DNA of 64,000 nucleotides, taken from the NCBI GenBank assembly GCA_947652735.1, contig CANTEG010000012.1:1-64000 (forward strand), read 5' to 3'. Position 1 is the first letter of the stretch. Each line of letters begins with the position of its first letter. Below are positions 1 to 8,543 of this stretch, one piece after another. Position numbers and translations under genes: made by a program. Source of the DNA: an uncultured Lachnospiraceae bacterium (GTDB lineage: Bacteria; Bacillota; Clostridia; Lachnospirales; Lachnospiraceae). The notes beneath the pieces are model-generated. The model was not told the DNA's origin. It did no database searches and was given only the letters and a program-made list of their open reading frames with translations.

Positions 1-587
1 AGCTTTCAGATACAGAGATAGAGAAGTGGGAAAAGAAAGCAAAGGTAGGTCTTTTGAGAAGGGATGACACGATAAATAGTCTCCTTTCTTCCATGAGAAG
101 CATACTGAACAAGGCTGTTACAGTCACTGACAAGGATGGCAATGAGAAAACTTATACACTTGCATCACTTGGAATTGTCACAGGTGATTACTCAGAGAGA
201 GGTAAGCTCCATATTATGGGAGATCCTGATGACACTGATTATGCACAGGAGGAAAATAAGCTTAAGGCAGCTCTTTCAGCTAACCCTGAGATATTCTCAC
301 AAGTGTTTGTAGGAGAGAAGGAAAATCCTGGTATTGGTTCGCAGCTTTACAGCTCATTGCAGACGGCTATGAAGCGTACGGAAACAAGTCGTTCGCTCAC
401 GTTCTACAACGATATTACAATGGAAGAAGAGATGGAAGACAAGGACGATGAGATTGACAAGTGGGCTGAGAAGCTTCAGGAATTGGAAGACAAGTATTAC
501 AAGCAATTTGCGGCTATGGAGAAAGCAATGGCATCACTTCAGTCGCAGCAGTCATATCTTGCACAGCTTATGGGATCTGCTTCATAG
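1..587 (+). CDS. fliD: Flagellar cap protein FliD (hook-associated protein 2), C-terminal part
   Basis: The frame is open from base 3, so the 5' end lies outside the window and about 194 C-terminal residues are visible. FliD caps the filament tip and helps exported flagellin fold into place. The visible part has the polar helical end typical of the family (a long acidic/lysine-rich coiled-coil stretch rich in EEEMEDKDDEIDKWAEKLQ-like residues) and ends in QSYLAQLMGS. The call is supported by the fliS gene 26 bases downstream, the usual clostridial fliD-fliS order. No internal start should be used: TTG at 54 is only the first possible start codon after the window edge. Confidence 0.9.
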   Translation, partial: LSDTEIEKWEKKAKVGLLRRDDTINSLLSSMRSILNKAVTVTDKDGNEKTYTLASLGIVTGDYSERGKLHIMGDPDDTDYAQEENKLKAALSANPEIFSQVFVGEKENPGIGSQLYSSLQTAMKRTETSRSLTFYNDITMEEEMEDKDDEIDKWAEKLQELEDKYYKQFAAMEKAMASLQSQQSYLAQLMGSAS

Positions 588-613
588 ACAAGAGATTAGG
601 AGGCTAATTTGTT

Positions 614-994
614 ATGGCATATAATAATGCAGCAAAGGCATATGGCACAAACAAGATTGCAACGGCATCACCTGCTGAGCTTACGCTTATGCTTTACGAT
701 GGAGCGGTGAAATTCTGTAATATAGCGATTGCTTCTTTGGAGAAAAAGGATTTTGAAACGACCAATACCAATATCCAAAAAAGCAGAAATATTATCGTGG
801 AGCTGAATACGACTTTAGATCATAAGTATGCTGTGGCGGATGATTTTCAGCGTATGTACGATTATATATATGCTCTTCTTGTAGAGGCAAACATGAATAA
901 AGATATGGAACTTTTGCAGAGGGCGCTTGACGAAATTCGCGGTATGCGTGATTTGTGGAAAGAGGTTATGACAAAGTCAAGGGAACAGCAGTAA
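614..994 (+). CDS. fliS: Flagellar export chaperone FliS
   Basis: FliS binds the C-terminus of unfolded flagellin in the cytoplasm, prevents premature polymerisation and delivers it to the export gate. The protein has the family length (126 residues) and hallmarks: an N-terminal AYxxNKIATASPAELTLMLYDGA segment, followed by four helices ending in a basic/acidic tail. An AGGAGG ribosome-binding site lies at 599-604, ten bases before the ATG. It sits between fliD and the FlgN/FliT-like gene and upstream of flagellin, so the whole filament-assembly module is together. Confidence 0.96.
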   Translation: MAYNNAAKAYGTNKIATASPAELTLMLYDGAVKFCNIAIASLEKKDFETTNTNIQKSRNIIVELNTTLDHKYAVADDFQRMYDYIYALLVEANMNKDMELLQRALDEIRGMRDLWKEVMTKSREQQ

Positions 995-1030
995 AGTTAA
1001 CGCAAGGATATATAGAGAGCGAGGGACAGT

Positions 1031-1513
1031 ATGAGCCAAACCGATACGTATGTAAATATTATGCAGGAGTCATTGGTTAGAAAGAAAAAGTATCTCTTGG
1101 AAATTTTGGAGCTGACGCAGACACAGGAGCAGCTTGCAAAGGCGAAGAAGTTTGATGAGGATGCTTTTGGTGACACAATTGACAGAAAAGAAGTACTCAT
1201 AAATAATGTTGAAGAAATTGACAAAGGTTTTACTTCTGTGTATGATAGAATAAGGACAGAGGTTATGGAGGAAAAGGAGCTTTATCATGATGAGCTTCTT
1301 GCCATGCAGTCCCTCATTAAAGAATGTGTTGACTTAGGTATGCAGATAGAAGCCATGGAAGAGCGGAACAGGGCGAGCCTGGAACATGCTTTTTCCACTG
1401 GTTTTAAGGGCATCAAACGTGCCAAACAGTCAAAGCAGGTGGCCAATAAGTATTATAAATCTATGGCAAATGGTACAGTCAATGACTCTATGTTATATGA
1501 CAGAAAAAAATAA
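1031..1513 (+). CDS. FlgN/FliT-like flagellar export chaperone
   Basis: A 160-residue, highly charged, almost entirely helical protein with no membrane segment or signal peptide. Its size, coiled-coil character, position directly after fliS and C-terminus (a basic helix followed by NKYYKSM and a short DRKK tail) fit the FlgN/FliT class of small export chaperones for hook-associated or cap proteins. In the family these form helical hairpins that bind their clients' C-termini. FlgN and FliT are hard to tell apart by sequence, so no symbol is given. It starts at ATG 1031 after a GAGGGACAG ribosome-binding site. Confidence 0.7.
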   Translation: MSQTDTYVNIMQESLVRKKKYLLEILELTQTQEQLAKAKKFDEDAFGDTIDRKEVLINNVEEIDKGFTSVYDRIRTEVMEEKELYHDELLAMQSLIKECVDLGMQIEAMEERNRASLEHAFSTGFKGIKRAKQSKQVANKYYKSMANGTVNDSMLYDRKK

Positions 1514-1535
1514 TTAAAAAATTTTAAAAACAGGG

Positions 1536-1562
1536 TTAAGTATCAGAAATGTAATCCGATAT
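1536..1562 (+). promoter_or_regulatory. Sigma-28 (SigD/FliA)-type promoter of flagellin
   Basis: A TTAAG element at 1536-1540 is followed, at 14-15 bases, by TCCGATAT at 1555-1562. The Gram-positive sigma-28 consensus is TAAA-N14..16-GCCGATAT. It lies about 140 bases upstream of the flagellin start, just after the chaperone gene stops, where a class III flagellin promoter is expected. Confidence 0.75.
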
Positions 1563-1604
1563 ATAAAATGTAAGCAACAAAGAAAGCTTACAAAACAAAA
1601 ATGG

Positions 1605-1695
1605 TAATATCTCTTCGGAGAATTACATAAATAAAAATAACGCCGGCAAGACCGGTAGTACATCTTGCAAGGACGCAAGATTATATTCAAGGAGG
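1605..1695 (+). promoter_or_regulatory. Structured flagellin leader with two CsrA-like sites
   Basis: Two small hairpins precede the flagellin. One spans 1605-1625 (stem TAAT-TCTC with one bulged A, UUCG tetraloop at 1614-1617). The other spans 1663-1680 (perfect stem TCTTGC/GCAAGA with loop AAGGAC). The loop presents GGA at 1671-1673 in the context CAAGGACG, close to the CsrA consensus (CARGGAYG in a loop). A second similar site, CAAGGAGG at 1688-1695, is the ribosome-binding site itself. In Bacillus subtilis CsrA represses hag translation through one upstream site and one over the ribosome-binding site, relieved by FliW. The same arrangement is inferred here; neither csrA nor fliW is in the window. 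Confidence 0.6.
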
Positions 1696-1702
1696 AATTA
1701 TT

Positions 1703-2515
1703 ATGGTAGTACAACACAACATGCAGTCTATCAACACTAACAGAATGTTAGGACAGAACGTTAAGGCAGTTAGAAAGTCAACTGAGAAGTTATCATCAGG
1801 ATACGGCGTAAACCGTGCAGCAGATGATGCAGCAGGACTTTCAATCAGTGAGAAGATGAGAAACCAGATCAGAGGACTTAACCAGGCAGTTAAGAACGCT
1901 GAGGATGGTGTATCACTTATCCAGACAGCAGAAGGTAACATGAATGAGATTCACAGCATCCTTCAGCGTATGGGCGAGCTTGCTACTAAGGCAGCAAACG
2001 ACCCTAATGCAGATGAGGATCGTACAACAATCTCTGATGAGATCACAGAGCTTACAGCAGAGATCGATTCTATCGCTAAGAAGGCATCATTCAACGGTAC
2101 TAAGCTTTTAACTGGTTCATTCACTGGTAAGAATCTTCAGGTTGGTGCGGTTGCAGGAGAGAACATGGTAATAAGCATCCAGAGTATGTCAGCTTCAACA
2201 CTTGGTGTTAGCGGACTTTCCGTTAGCTCACACTCTGCAGCTTCAACTTCAATGTCTCTCATTACTTCAGCTATCAAGCAGGTTTCAGCAGCTAGATCAC
2301 TTCTTGGTGCTAAGCAGAACAGACTTGATTACACAATCAACAACCTTGAGAACTACGCAGAGAACTTAACTTCAGCTGAGTCACAGATCAGAGACACTAA
2401 CATGGCTACTGAGATGACTAACTACACTAAGAATAACATTCTTCAGCAGGCTGCACAGTCAATGCTTGCACAGGCTAACCAGTCTACTCAGGCTGTACTT
2501 TCATTACTTCAGTAA
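1703..2515 (+). CDS. fliC: Flagellin, short form with minimal central domain
   Basis: The filament subunit, 270 residues. The N-terminal D0/D1 region (MVVQHNMQS, LSSGYGVNRAADDAAGL, QIRGLNQAVKNAEDG) and the C-terminal D1/D0 region (LGAKQNRLDYTINNL, ending in QSTQAVLSLLQ) are both complete. Almost no D2/D3 domain lies between them: residues about 140-190 are short, and 16 of residues 158-189 are Ser or Thr. These are the likely O-glycan acceptors for the Maf enzymes encoded downstream. At the TLR5-contact site residues 88-93 read QRMGEL, with Gly where Salmonella has Arg92. It is preceded by AAGGAGG and followed by a terminator. Confidence 0.97.
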   Translation: MVVQHNMQSINTNRMLGQNVKAVRKSTEKLSSGYGVNRAADDAAGLSISEKMRNQIRGLNQAVKNAEDGVSLIQTAEGNMNEIHSILQRMGELATKAANDPNADEDRTTISDEITELTAEIDSIAKKASFNGTKLLTGSFTGKNLQVGAVAGENMVISIQSMSASTLGVSGLSVSSHSAASTSMSLITSAIKQVSAARSLLGAKQNRLDYTINNLENYAENLTSAESQIRDTNMATEMTNYTKNNILQQAAQSMLAQANQSTQAVLSLLQ

Positions 2516-2531
2516 TCTAATTATTGACAAG

Positions 2532-2567
2532 ATAAGTCGGTTCCATTGCGGACCGGCTTATTTTGTT
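2532..2567 (+). terminator. Rho-independent terminator after flagellin
   Basis: Arms 2532-2541 (ATAAGTCGGT) and 2552-2561 (ACCGGCTTAT) pair over ten positions with one G-U, with a ten-base loop, and run into TTTTGTTT at 2561-2568. It isolates the highly expressed flagellin transcript from the glycosylation operon. Confidence 0.9.
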
Positions 2568-2603
2568 TAATAAGAAACTTAGGGTTTTAAAAGAGAAAAT
2601 TCG

Positions 2604-2632
2604 TTGTATAACTTTGTGATTTTTGATATTAT
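2604..2632 (+). promoter_or_regulatory. Sigma-A-type promoter at the head of the glycosylation island
   Basis: TTGTAT at 2604-2609 and TATTAT at 2627-2632 are separated by exactly 17 bases, in the AT-rich gap after the flagellin terminator and 38 bases before the next gene. No other promoter this good is evident on the + strand before 43.1 kb, so it may drive a very long operon. Confidence 0.65.
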
Positions 2633-2669
2633 ATATTTAATAATGATTCAATAAAAGAGGAGGATAGAG

Positions 2670-2936
2670 ATGGATAAGGAAACCTTAGATAATATGAAAA
2701 AAAGCTTGAATGATATTGCAGATATTCTTTACAAGGGAGATACTATGGATGGTATTGCCCATATGAGTAATGTAATTCCTGATATAGCAGCTATTGCATC
2801 GGATATGCCTGATGAGGAGGCAAGACAGGAGATGATTGATAATGCACTTGCTCCGCTTCTTGACGCGATGGAGCAGGAGGATGGAACGCTTATGGCAGAT
2901 ATCATAAGCTATGAACTCGTTCCTTTATTAAATTGA
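2670..2936 (+). CDS. Small acidic helical protein, unknown
   Basis: An 88-residue acidic protein, predicted all-helical, with no cysteine, signal peptide or membrane segment. I do not recognise a family. It has a good AGAGGAGGATAGAG ribosome-binding site and its own promoter, and is the first gene of the glycosylation island, 40 bases ahead of the first maf gene. The composition (DIADILYKGDTMDGI, MPDEEARQEMIDNAL) suggests a small helical bundle that could act as an adaptor for the Maf enzymes or flagellin, but this is only inferred from position. Another small helical protein of unknown role lies near the island's other end (49390-49761). Confidence 0.75.
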   Translation: MDKETLDNMKKSLNDIADILYKGDTMDGIAHMSNVIPDIAAIASDMPDEEARQEMIDNALAPLLDAMEQEDGTLMADIISYELVPLLN

Positions 2937-2976
2937 TTTAAATAATTTGCCACATACGGGATTTAGGAGTAGATAA

Positions 2977-4806
2977 ATGAATATATACGATAAAAATTTA
3001 GAAGCCCTTTTAATAAATAACCGACTGATATATGAATATTTACATAGTGGCAAGGTAACAGAAGATGAGCATGTTAAGGTCGAAGCTGCTAAAAATGGTG
3101 AGCTTATAATAGTTTCACACGGAGTATATCTTAATTCAAAGTATAATCCGACAGGAGAAGCCCAAAAATATATGCAGGACATGGCAAAGCTTCCGGAGGA
3201 GGCTGTTCTTGTTATGTTTGGTCTGTCAAATGGAGAATTTGCCAAAGCTTTTTTGCAAATGAACAGCAAAAATATACATTGTCTTGTTGTAGAGCCGGAT
3301 ATTGAAATTTTTATACAGGTTATGAAAAATATTGATATAACAGGTTTGCTGTCAGATGATAGATTTCAGCTTATAGTATATGGAATAAATGACAATAAGC
3401 TTGAACAACTTGTGTCCGGGCTTCTAAAATCCTACAACAAAAATACGAATCAACATATTGCACTGCCCAAGTATGGGCAATTATATCCAAGAGAACTGAA
3501 TGCCATGATTACTGTTTTGAACGAACGGTATGACAGGCAAAAAATAGAATATAACACAGCGGCTTACGGGGGAGCAACGGCATGCAAAAACAGTTTTTAC
3601 AATGCAAAGTTTTTTGTAAACTGTAGGAGTACCGATGACTTAATTGGAAAATTTCCTGTAGATATGCCGGCTATTGTTGTGTCAGCAGGACCATCACTCG
3701 CTAAGAATGTTCATTTGCTGAAAAGGGCAAAGGGGAAAGCGTTTATTATATGTACAGACACAGCTATTAATGCAGTACTGGAAACAGGTATAAATCCGGA
3801 TATGGTTATCGCAGTAGATTATGAAAAACCAGTAAGCCTATTTATGGCAGAGGAATTAAGCAATATTCCTTTTTTGGCAGATACAGAATTCAACACGGAG
3901 GTTTTGGAGTATTTAAAACCTAAAAATTTATTTTTTACGACCAGCGAGGAAGGGACATGGCAGAAGCTTTTCCTAAAAGTAGGAAGCAGTCTTACATGTG
4001 TTGATGTAGGAGGATCCGTAGCTACAACGGCGATAAGTAACCTCGTTAAATGGGGGTTTAAGAAAATAATACTGATTGGACAGGATTTGGCACTTACCGG
4101 AAACAAAGAACATGTGGGTGATACTGAGGAAGTAACTGAGTTTGACGAAAGATATTATAAATTTATTGAGGGGATAGACGGCGATATGCTGCCTGTCAGG
4201 TTTGATTTTTTAATCTATCTCAGGTGGATAGAGGAGCTTGCTTTTAACAATAAAGATATAGAAATAATTGATGCTACAGAGGGCGGAATAAAAAAAAGAA
4301 ATACTTCTATTATGACACTTGAAGCTGCTATAGATAAATTCTGCATGAAAGATTACGATGTAAATACAATATTGGAATCTGTTCCAAGATTGTTTACAGG
4401 GGAATCGGCAGGTCTTATTGTTGATGAGTTGGAGCATATGCGGAACAACTTGAAGCGGTTTATGAATGATTTTAATAAAGCGGTGGAATATTGCAATGAA
4501 GGAAGTAATATACTCGTTGGCAGATGCTATGACATAAAGAGATTAAAGGAGATTAATGCCTTTATTGGGGAAGTAGATGATGCATTTGTTAATTCTGACG
4601 AGCAGATTTTTATAAATAAATTTATGGCGCAGGCAGAAGAACAGATGGCGGACGATTTTTATGTTGAAGAAGAAAATGAAATTGACGAAGCTGTCCGTAT
4701 GTACAAAAAATCAGCATCCTATTATAAAATGCTGGCTGACGTAATACCAGAGATTGTAAGTATATTGGAGGAAACTGAAAAATATCTGACAGATAAAAAG
4801 AGGTAG
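2977..4806 (+). CDS. maf: Maf-family flagellin glycosyltransferase (paralogue 1)
   Basis: Motility-associated factor (Maf; DUF115, annotated 6-hydroxymethylpterin pyrophosphokinase MptE-like), a family that transfers nonulosonic acids to Ser/Thr of flagellin in the cytoplasm. The 609-residue protein has the N-terminal Maf region (YLNSKYNP, FGLSNGEF), the central Rossmann-like domain with VSAGPSL (Gly238-Pro239) and GGSVATTAISNLVKWGF, the IGQDLALTGN stretch with His379, and a helical C-terminus. It starts at ATG 2977 behind TTTAGGAG. It is the most divergent of the five paralogues in its C-terminal half, and is followed by paralogue 2 after seven bases. Confidence 0.93.
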   Translation: MNIYDKNLEALLINNRLIYEYLHSGKVTEDEHVKVEAAKNGELIIVSHGVYLNSKYNPTGEAQKYMQDMAKLPEEAVLVMFGLSNGEFAKAFLQMNSKNIHCLVVEPDIEIFIQVMKNIDITGLLSDDRFQLIVYGINDNKLEQLVSGLLKSYNKNTNQHIALPKYGQLYPRELNAMITVLNERYDRQKIEYNTAAYGGATACKNSFYNAKFFVNCRSTDDLIGKFPVDMPAIVVSAGPSLAKNVHLLKRAKGKAFIICTDTAINAVLETGINPDMVIAVDYEKPVSLFMAEELSNIPFLADTEFNTEVLEYLKPKNLFFTTSEEGTWQKLFLKVGSSLTCVDVGGSVATTAISNLVKWGFKKIILIGQDLALTGNKEHVGDTEEVTEFDERYYKFIEGIDGDMLPVRFDFLIYLRWIEELAFNNKDIEIIDATEGGIKKRNTSIMTLEAAIDKFCMKDYDVNTILESVPRLFTGESAGLIVDELEHMRNNLKRFMNDFNKAVEYCNEGSNILVGRCYDIKRLKEINAFIGEVDDAFVNSDEQIFINKFMAQAEEQMADDFYVEEENEIDEAVRMYKKSASYYKMLADVIPEIVSILEETEKYLTDKKR

Positions 4807-4813
4807 CTTTCAC

Positions 4814-6649
4814 ATGTTATATGAAGAAAATTTGGCAGTGCTTCAGAGTAAATATAAGAGTGTTTATGATGTGGTACATGCAGATACGTGGATTTCTGCA
4901 TCGCATATCTCTGTTAAACCTGCACGCAAAGGCGGACAAGTAATTGTATATCATAAGCAGGAAAGAGATATTTACCTAAACTCTAAGTATGACCCTTTCC
5001 ATGAAGCAAACAAGTATATGTCAGAATATTTTGACATGTCGGACGAGTCTATACTTTTTATGTATGGGCTTTCAAATGGGAGCTGTGTCAGAGAGTTTAT
5101 CAAACATACGAAAAAAAATGTTAAATGTATTGTTTATGAGCCATGTGCTGATATTTTCATGCAGGTAATCAAGAACATAGATATTAAGGATATACTTGAG
5201 TCAGATAGGGTGTATATTGTCGTTAAAGGTATTAATGATGATGACTTTTCTGTTGCTGTCAGTAAATGGTTGCAGCTTTATAATAAAGATATGAATAAGA
5301 TTATGGCAGCACCTAAATATAAGGACTTATTTAATGAAGGTCATGCATTATTTATGCAGGAAATAAAAGAGCTGTATGAAAAGTTCTATATTTTTTCCAA
5401 TACTGATATCAGGCTTGGAAAAATCTTTGCAATAAATGGCTTACGCAATATGGTATTTCTTGCAGGCTGCCGCAGTGGAATAGAGCTTCAGGGGAAATTT
5501 CCTGAAGATATGCCTGCTGTTGTTGTGGCAGCAGGACCGTCTTTGGAGAAAAATATTAAGCTCCTTAAGGATGTAAAGGGTAAAGCATTTATATTTGCTA
5601 CGGATACGGCTATTCCACATATAATTAATATTGGTATAAAGCCTGATGCGATAATATCTATTGATCCGACGAAGCCACTGGATTATTTTAAGGTTAATGA
5701 CATAGAAGATATACCGTTTTTTGTGGAAATGTATGCAACAGCAGAGGTTTTGGAATATGTAAAAGCTAAAAATTTATTTTTTATGTCATCGGATTCCACA
5801 ATATGGAGTGAATTGTTTCAGAAAGCAGGAAGCAAAATTTTTAGCATGGGTAACGGAGGTTCTGTAGCGACCGCAGCGATAGCTAATTTAATTTTATGGG
5901 GTTTTAAGACAATTATTTTGATTGGACAAGATCTTGCTTTTACGGGGAATCGTGTACATGCAGGAGAAGATGCCATTGAAATTAGCAAGGCGGATACCGG
6001 GTACATGACGGTAAAGGACATAAGCGGAAATGATGTTTTGATAGAAAAGGGTTATTATATATATCTTAAATGGATAGAAAATATCGCACTCAAATATCGC
6101 GATATTGAATTTATAGATGCCACAGAGGGTGGCGCTTTCAAAAAAAATTTAAAGCAAATGACATTTAAGGATGCCATAGATAAATATTGTGCAGCTTCCT
6201 ATGACAATATTTCGGATATTTTGTTGTCTCCGCCACGGTTATTTACGGGTGAAGATATTCAATTTGTAATTGCTTCTCTTGAACATATGAAATGTGATTT
6301 CGAAAATATAAAAGAACAGCTTTTGGTGTGCAGGGATGATTGTATAAAGGGGAAGGAAATTTTAGAGTCGGAAAAGATTAATATTGATGAACTGAGACGC
6401 ATTAATGCAAGCATAAAAAAAACAGATGAGATGATAGAGGATTGTGACGAGACTGTATTTTTAAAGAAATATGCCGCAGAATTAGAGGCGGATATGATGG
6501 TAGACATGTATCATGAGGAAACAGATGATATTAAGGAAACAATCAGAATGTATGAAAAAAGCAGGAAATATTATGATGGGCTTTTAAAGATAATGCCGGA
6601 ATTGATAAAATTGGCGGATAATAGTATTACACAGTTAAATATTACTTAG
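4814..6649 (+). CDS. maf: Maf-family flagellin glycosyltransferase (paralogue 2)
   Basis: A 611-residue Maf protein, co-linear with paralogue 1. It has YLNSKYDP, MYGLSNGS, AAGPSLEKN (Gly241), GGSVATAAIANLILWGF, IGQDLAFTGNRVHAGED (His382) and FIDATEGGAFKKN. The last motif is shared almost identically with paralogues 3-5 and marks the Maf central domain. The long helical C-terminus (about residues 450-611) is probably the flagellin-recognition part, as inferred for other Mafs. It starts seven bases after the previous stop with AGAGGTAG as ribosome-binding site, so translation is likely coupled. Confidence 0.93.
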   Translation: MLYEENLAVLQSKYKSVYDVVHADTWISASHISVKPARKGGQVIVYHKQERDIYLNSKYDPFHEANKYMSEYFDMSDESILFMYGLSNGSCVREFIKHTKKNVKCIVYEPCADIFMQVIKNIDIKDILESDRVYIVVKGINDDDFSVAVSKWLQLYNKDMNKIMAAPKYKDLFNEGHALFMQEIKELYEKFYIFSNTDIRLGKIFAINGLRNMVFLAGCRSGIELQGKFPEDMPAVVVAAGPSLEKNIKLLKDVKGKAFIFATDTAIPHIINIGIKPDAIISIDPTKPLDYFKVNDIEDIPFFVEMYATAEVLEYVKAKNLFFMSSDSTIWSELFQKAGSKIFSMGNGGSVATAAIANLILWGFKTIILIGQDLAFTGNRVHAGEDAIEISKADTGYMTVKDISGNDVLIEKGYYIYLKWIENIALKYRDIEFIDATEGGAFKKNLKQMTFKDAIDKYCAASYDNISDILLSPPRLFTGEDIQFVIASLEHMKCDFENIKEQLLVCRDDCIKGKEILESEKINIDELRRINASIKKTDEMIEDCDETVFLKKYAAELEADMMVDMYHEETDDIKETIRMYEKSRKYYDGLLKIMPELIKLADNSITQLNIT

Positions 6650-6698
6650 GCAGACTATACGGATTATGATAATATAAGCAATTTTTTGGAGGAATCAC

Positions 6699-8543
6699 AT
6701 GATATTTGAAGACAATTTGAAGGCGTTGGAAATTAAATATCAAAGTATTTATAAGTCAGTAAACGAAGCAGATACAAACCTTCAATCGGAAGCTGTGCAT
6801 GTTGAAAAGGCACGCAAGGGCGGAGATATTATAGTTTATAATGAGCAGGGGAAAGATATTTTCTTAAATTCAAGGTATGACCCGATAAATGAGGCAGGTA
6901 AATTTATGGAAGAATACTTTGAAATGCCTGAAGAATCTATTCTTATTATGTATGGGTTATCAAATGGCTATTATGCAAGAGAGTACATAAAAAACGCTAA
7001 CCGAAACACGAAATGTATTATATTTGAGCCATGTATGGAAATATTTATGCAGACGTTGGGGTGTATAGATATTAGTGATTTATTAGGGTCAGACAGGATT
7101 TATATTGTAGTGCGGGGTGCTAATGATGAAGATTTTGATTTTATTGCACAGGAATGGCTACAGATATATAACATAAATAATAATAAGCTTGTTGCAGTAC
7201 CGAAATATAAGGAACTGTTTTGTACAGATTATGATGCGTTTAGACAACAGCTTGATGAAATATATCAAAAAATTTATGTATCTTCCAATACTGCTGTCGC
7301 AATAGGAAAAGCGGCAGTGAAGAATGATTTTTATAATATGCTTTTCTTTGAAGGGTGCAGAAGCGGCATGGAGCTTTGTGATAGGTTTCCTGAGGATATG
7401 CCTGCCATAGTTGTTTCCGCAGGACCTTCACTTGAAAAGAATGTTGAAATGCTTAAAAATGCCAAAGGAAAAGCGTTTATATTTGTGGTTGATTCCGCTA
7501 TTCCTAAGGTGATGGAAATCGGAGTAACGCCTGATGCGATAATATCAGTAGACCGGCTTAAATCAGTAGACAATTTTAAGGCAGAGGGGTTAGATGAGGT
7601 TCCGTTTTTTGCACATATGGATGTTAATACAGAGGTATTATCTTCTTTAAAACCGAAAAATTTATTTTTCTACTGCTGTGATAATGAGCTTTGCATTGAT
7701 TTATTTAAAAAGGCAGGAAGTGAAATTGACTATATGGAAGGCGGCGGTTCTGTGGCAACCGCAGCGATTACAAATTTGATTTCATGGGGGTTTAAAAGAA
7801 TAATTTTGATTGGACAAGACCTTGCTTTTACGGGAAACCGTATGCATGCAGGCGAGGAAGCTGTTGAAATTAACCATGATGATGGCAACTATAAATATGT
7901 AAAAGACATAGATGGAAATGATGTAATAATAAGACAGGACTATTACATGTATCTGAGGTGGATAGAGGAAACCGCATTAAATAATAGCGGCATCGAATTT
8001 ATTGACGCTACGGAGGGCGGTGCTTTTAAGAAAAACTTAAAGCAGATGACACTGGAAGATGCAATTAAGGAATATTGTATACATGAATATAATATATCTG
8101 ATATTTTTCTTTCTGTTCCGAGACTGTTTTATGGTGATGACAGGCATCTTGTATCAGATATATTTTTAAAGATGAAACGTGACTTTAAATACATAAAGAA
8201 ACAGCTTGCGGTGTGTAAAGCTGATTGCAGGCACGGTATTAGGATTCTTGAGAGCGGAGAGAATGATATCAAGGAGCTTAAGCGTATAAACAGCAGTATA
8301 AGGAAAACGGATGAGCTTATTTCAGATTGTGATGAGAGAATGTACCTGTATAAATATAATGCATCGTCAGAAATTGATATGATGCAGGATATGTATGCAG
8401 AGGAGGAAGATGGGATAAAAGAAACAATCCGCATGTACGGAAAAAGTGAACAATATTATAATTCTATCGAGCAGGTAATACCTGAGCTTATCAATATAAT
8501 AGATGATTGTATTTCAAAGATGGAGGAAAAGGAATTATGCTAA
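6699..8543 (+). CDS. maf: Maf-family flagellin glycosyltransferase (paralogue 3)
   Basis: A 614-residue Maf protein, closest in the window to paralogue 2 (shared FIDATEGGAFKKNLKQMT). Motifs: FLNSRYDP, MYGLSNGYY, SAGPSLEKN (Gly242), GGGSVATAAITNLISWGF, IGQDLAFTGNRMHAGEE (His383). The start is ATG 6699 behind TTGGAGGAATCAC. The stop overlaps the start of pseB by seven bases, so the glycosyltransferase is translationally coupled to the first enzyme of its likely donor-sugar pathway. Confidence 0.93.
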   Translation: MIFEDNLKALEIKYQSIYKSVNEADTNLQSEAVHVEKARKGGDIIVYNEQGKDIFLNSRYDPINEAGKFMEEYFEMPEESILIMYGLSNGYYAREYIKNANRNTKCIIFEPCMEIFMQTLGCIDISDLLGSDRIYIVVRGANDEDFDFIAQEWLQIYNINNNKLVAVPKYKELFCTDYDAFRQQLDEIYQKIYVSSNTAVAIGKAAVKNDFYNMLFFEGCRSGMELCDRFPEDMPAIVVSAGPSLEKNVEMLKNAKGKAFIFVVDSAIPKVMEIGVTPDAIISVDRLKSVDNFKAEGLDEVPFFAHMDVNTEVLSSLKPKNLFFYCCDNELCIDLFKKAGSEIDYMEGGGSVATAAITNLISWGFKRIILIGQDLAFTGNRMHAGEEAVEINHDDGNYKYVKDIDGNDVIIRQDYYMYLRWIEETALNNSGIEFIDATEGGAFKKNLKQMTLEDAIKEYCIHEYNISDIFLSVPRLFYGDDRHLVSDIFLKMKRDFKYIKKQLAVCKADCRHGIRILESGENDIKELKRINSSIRKTDELISDCDERMYLYKYNASSEIDMMQDMYAEEEDGIKETIRMYGKSEQYYNSIEQVIPELINIIDDCISKMEEKELC

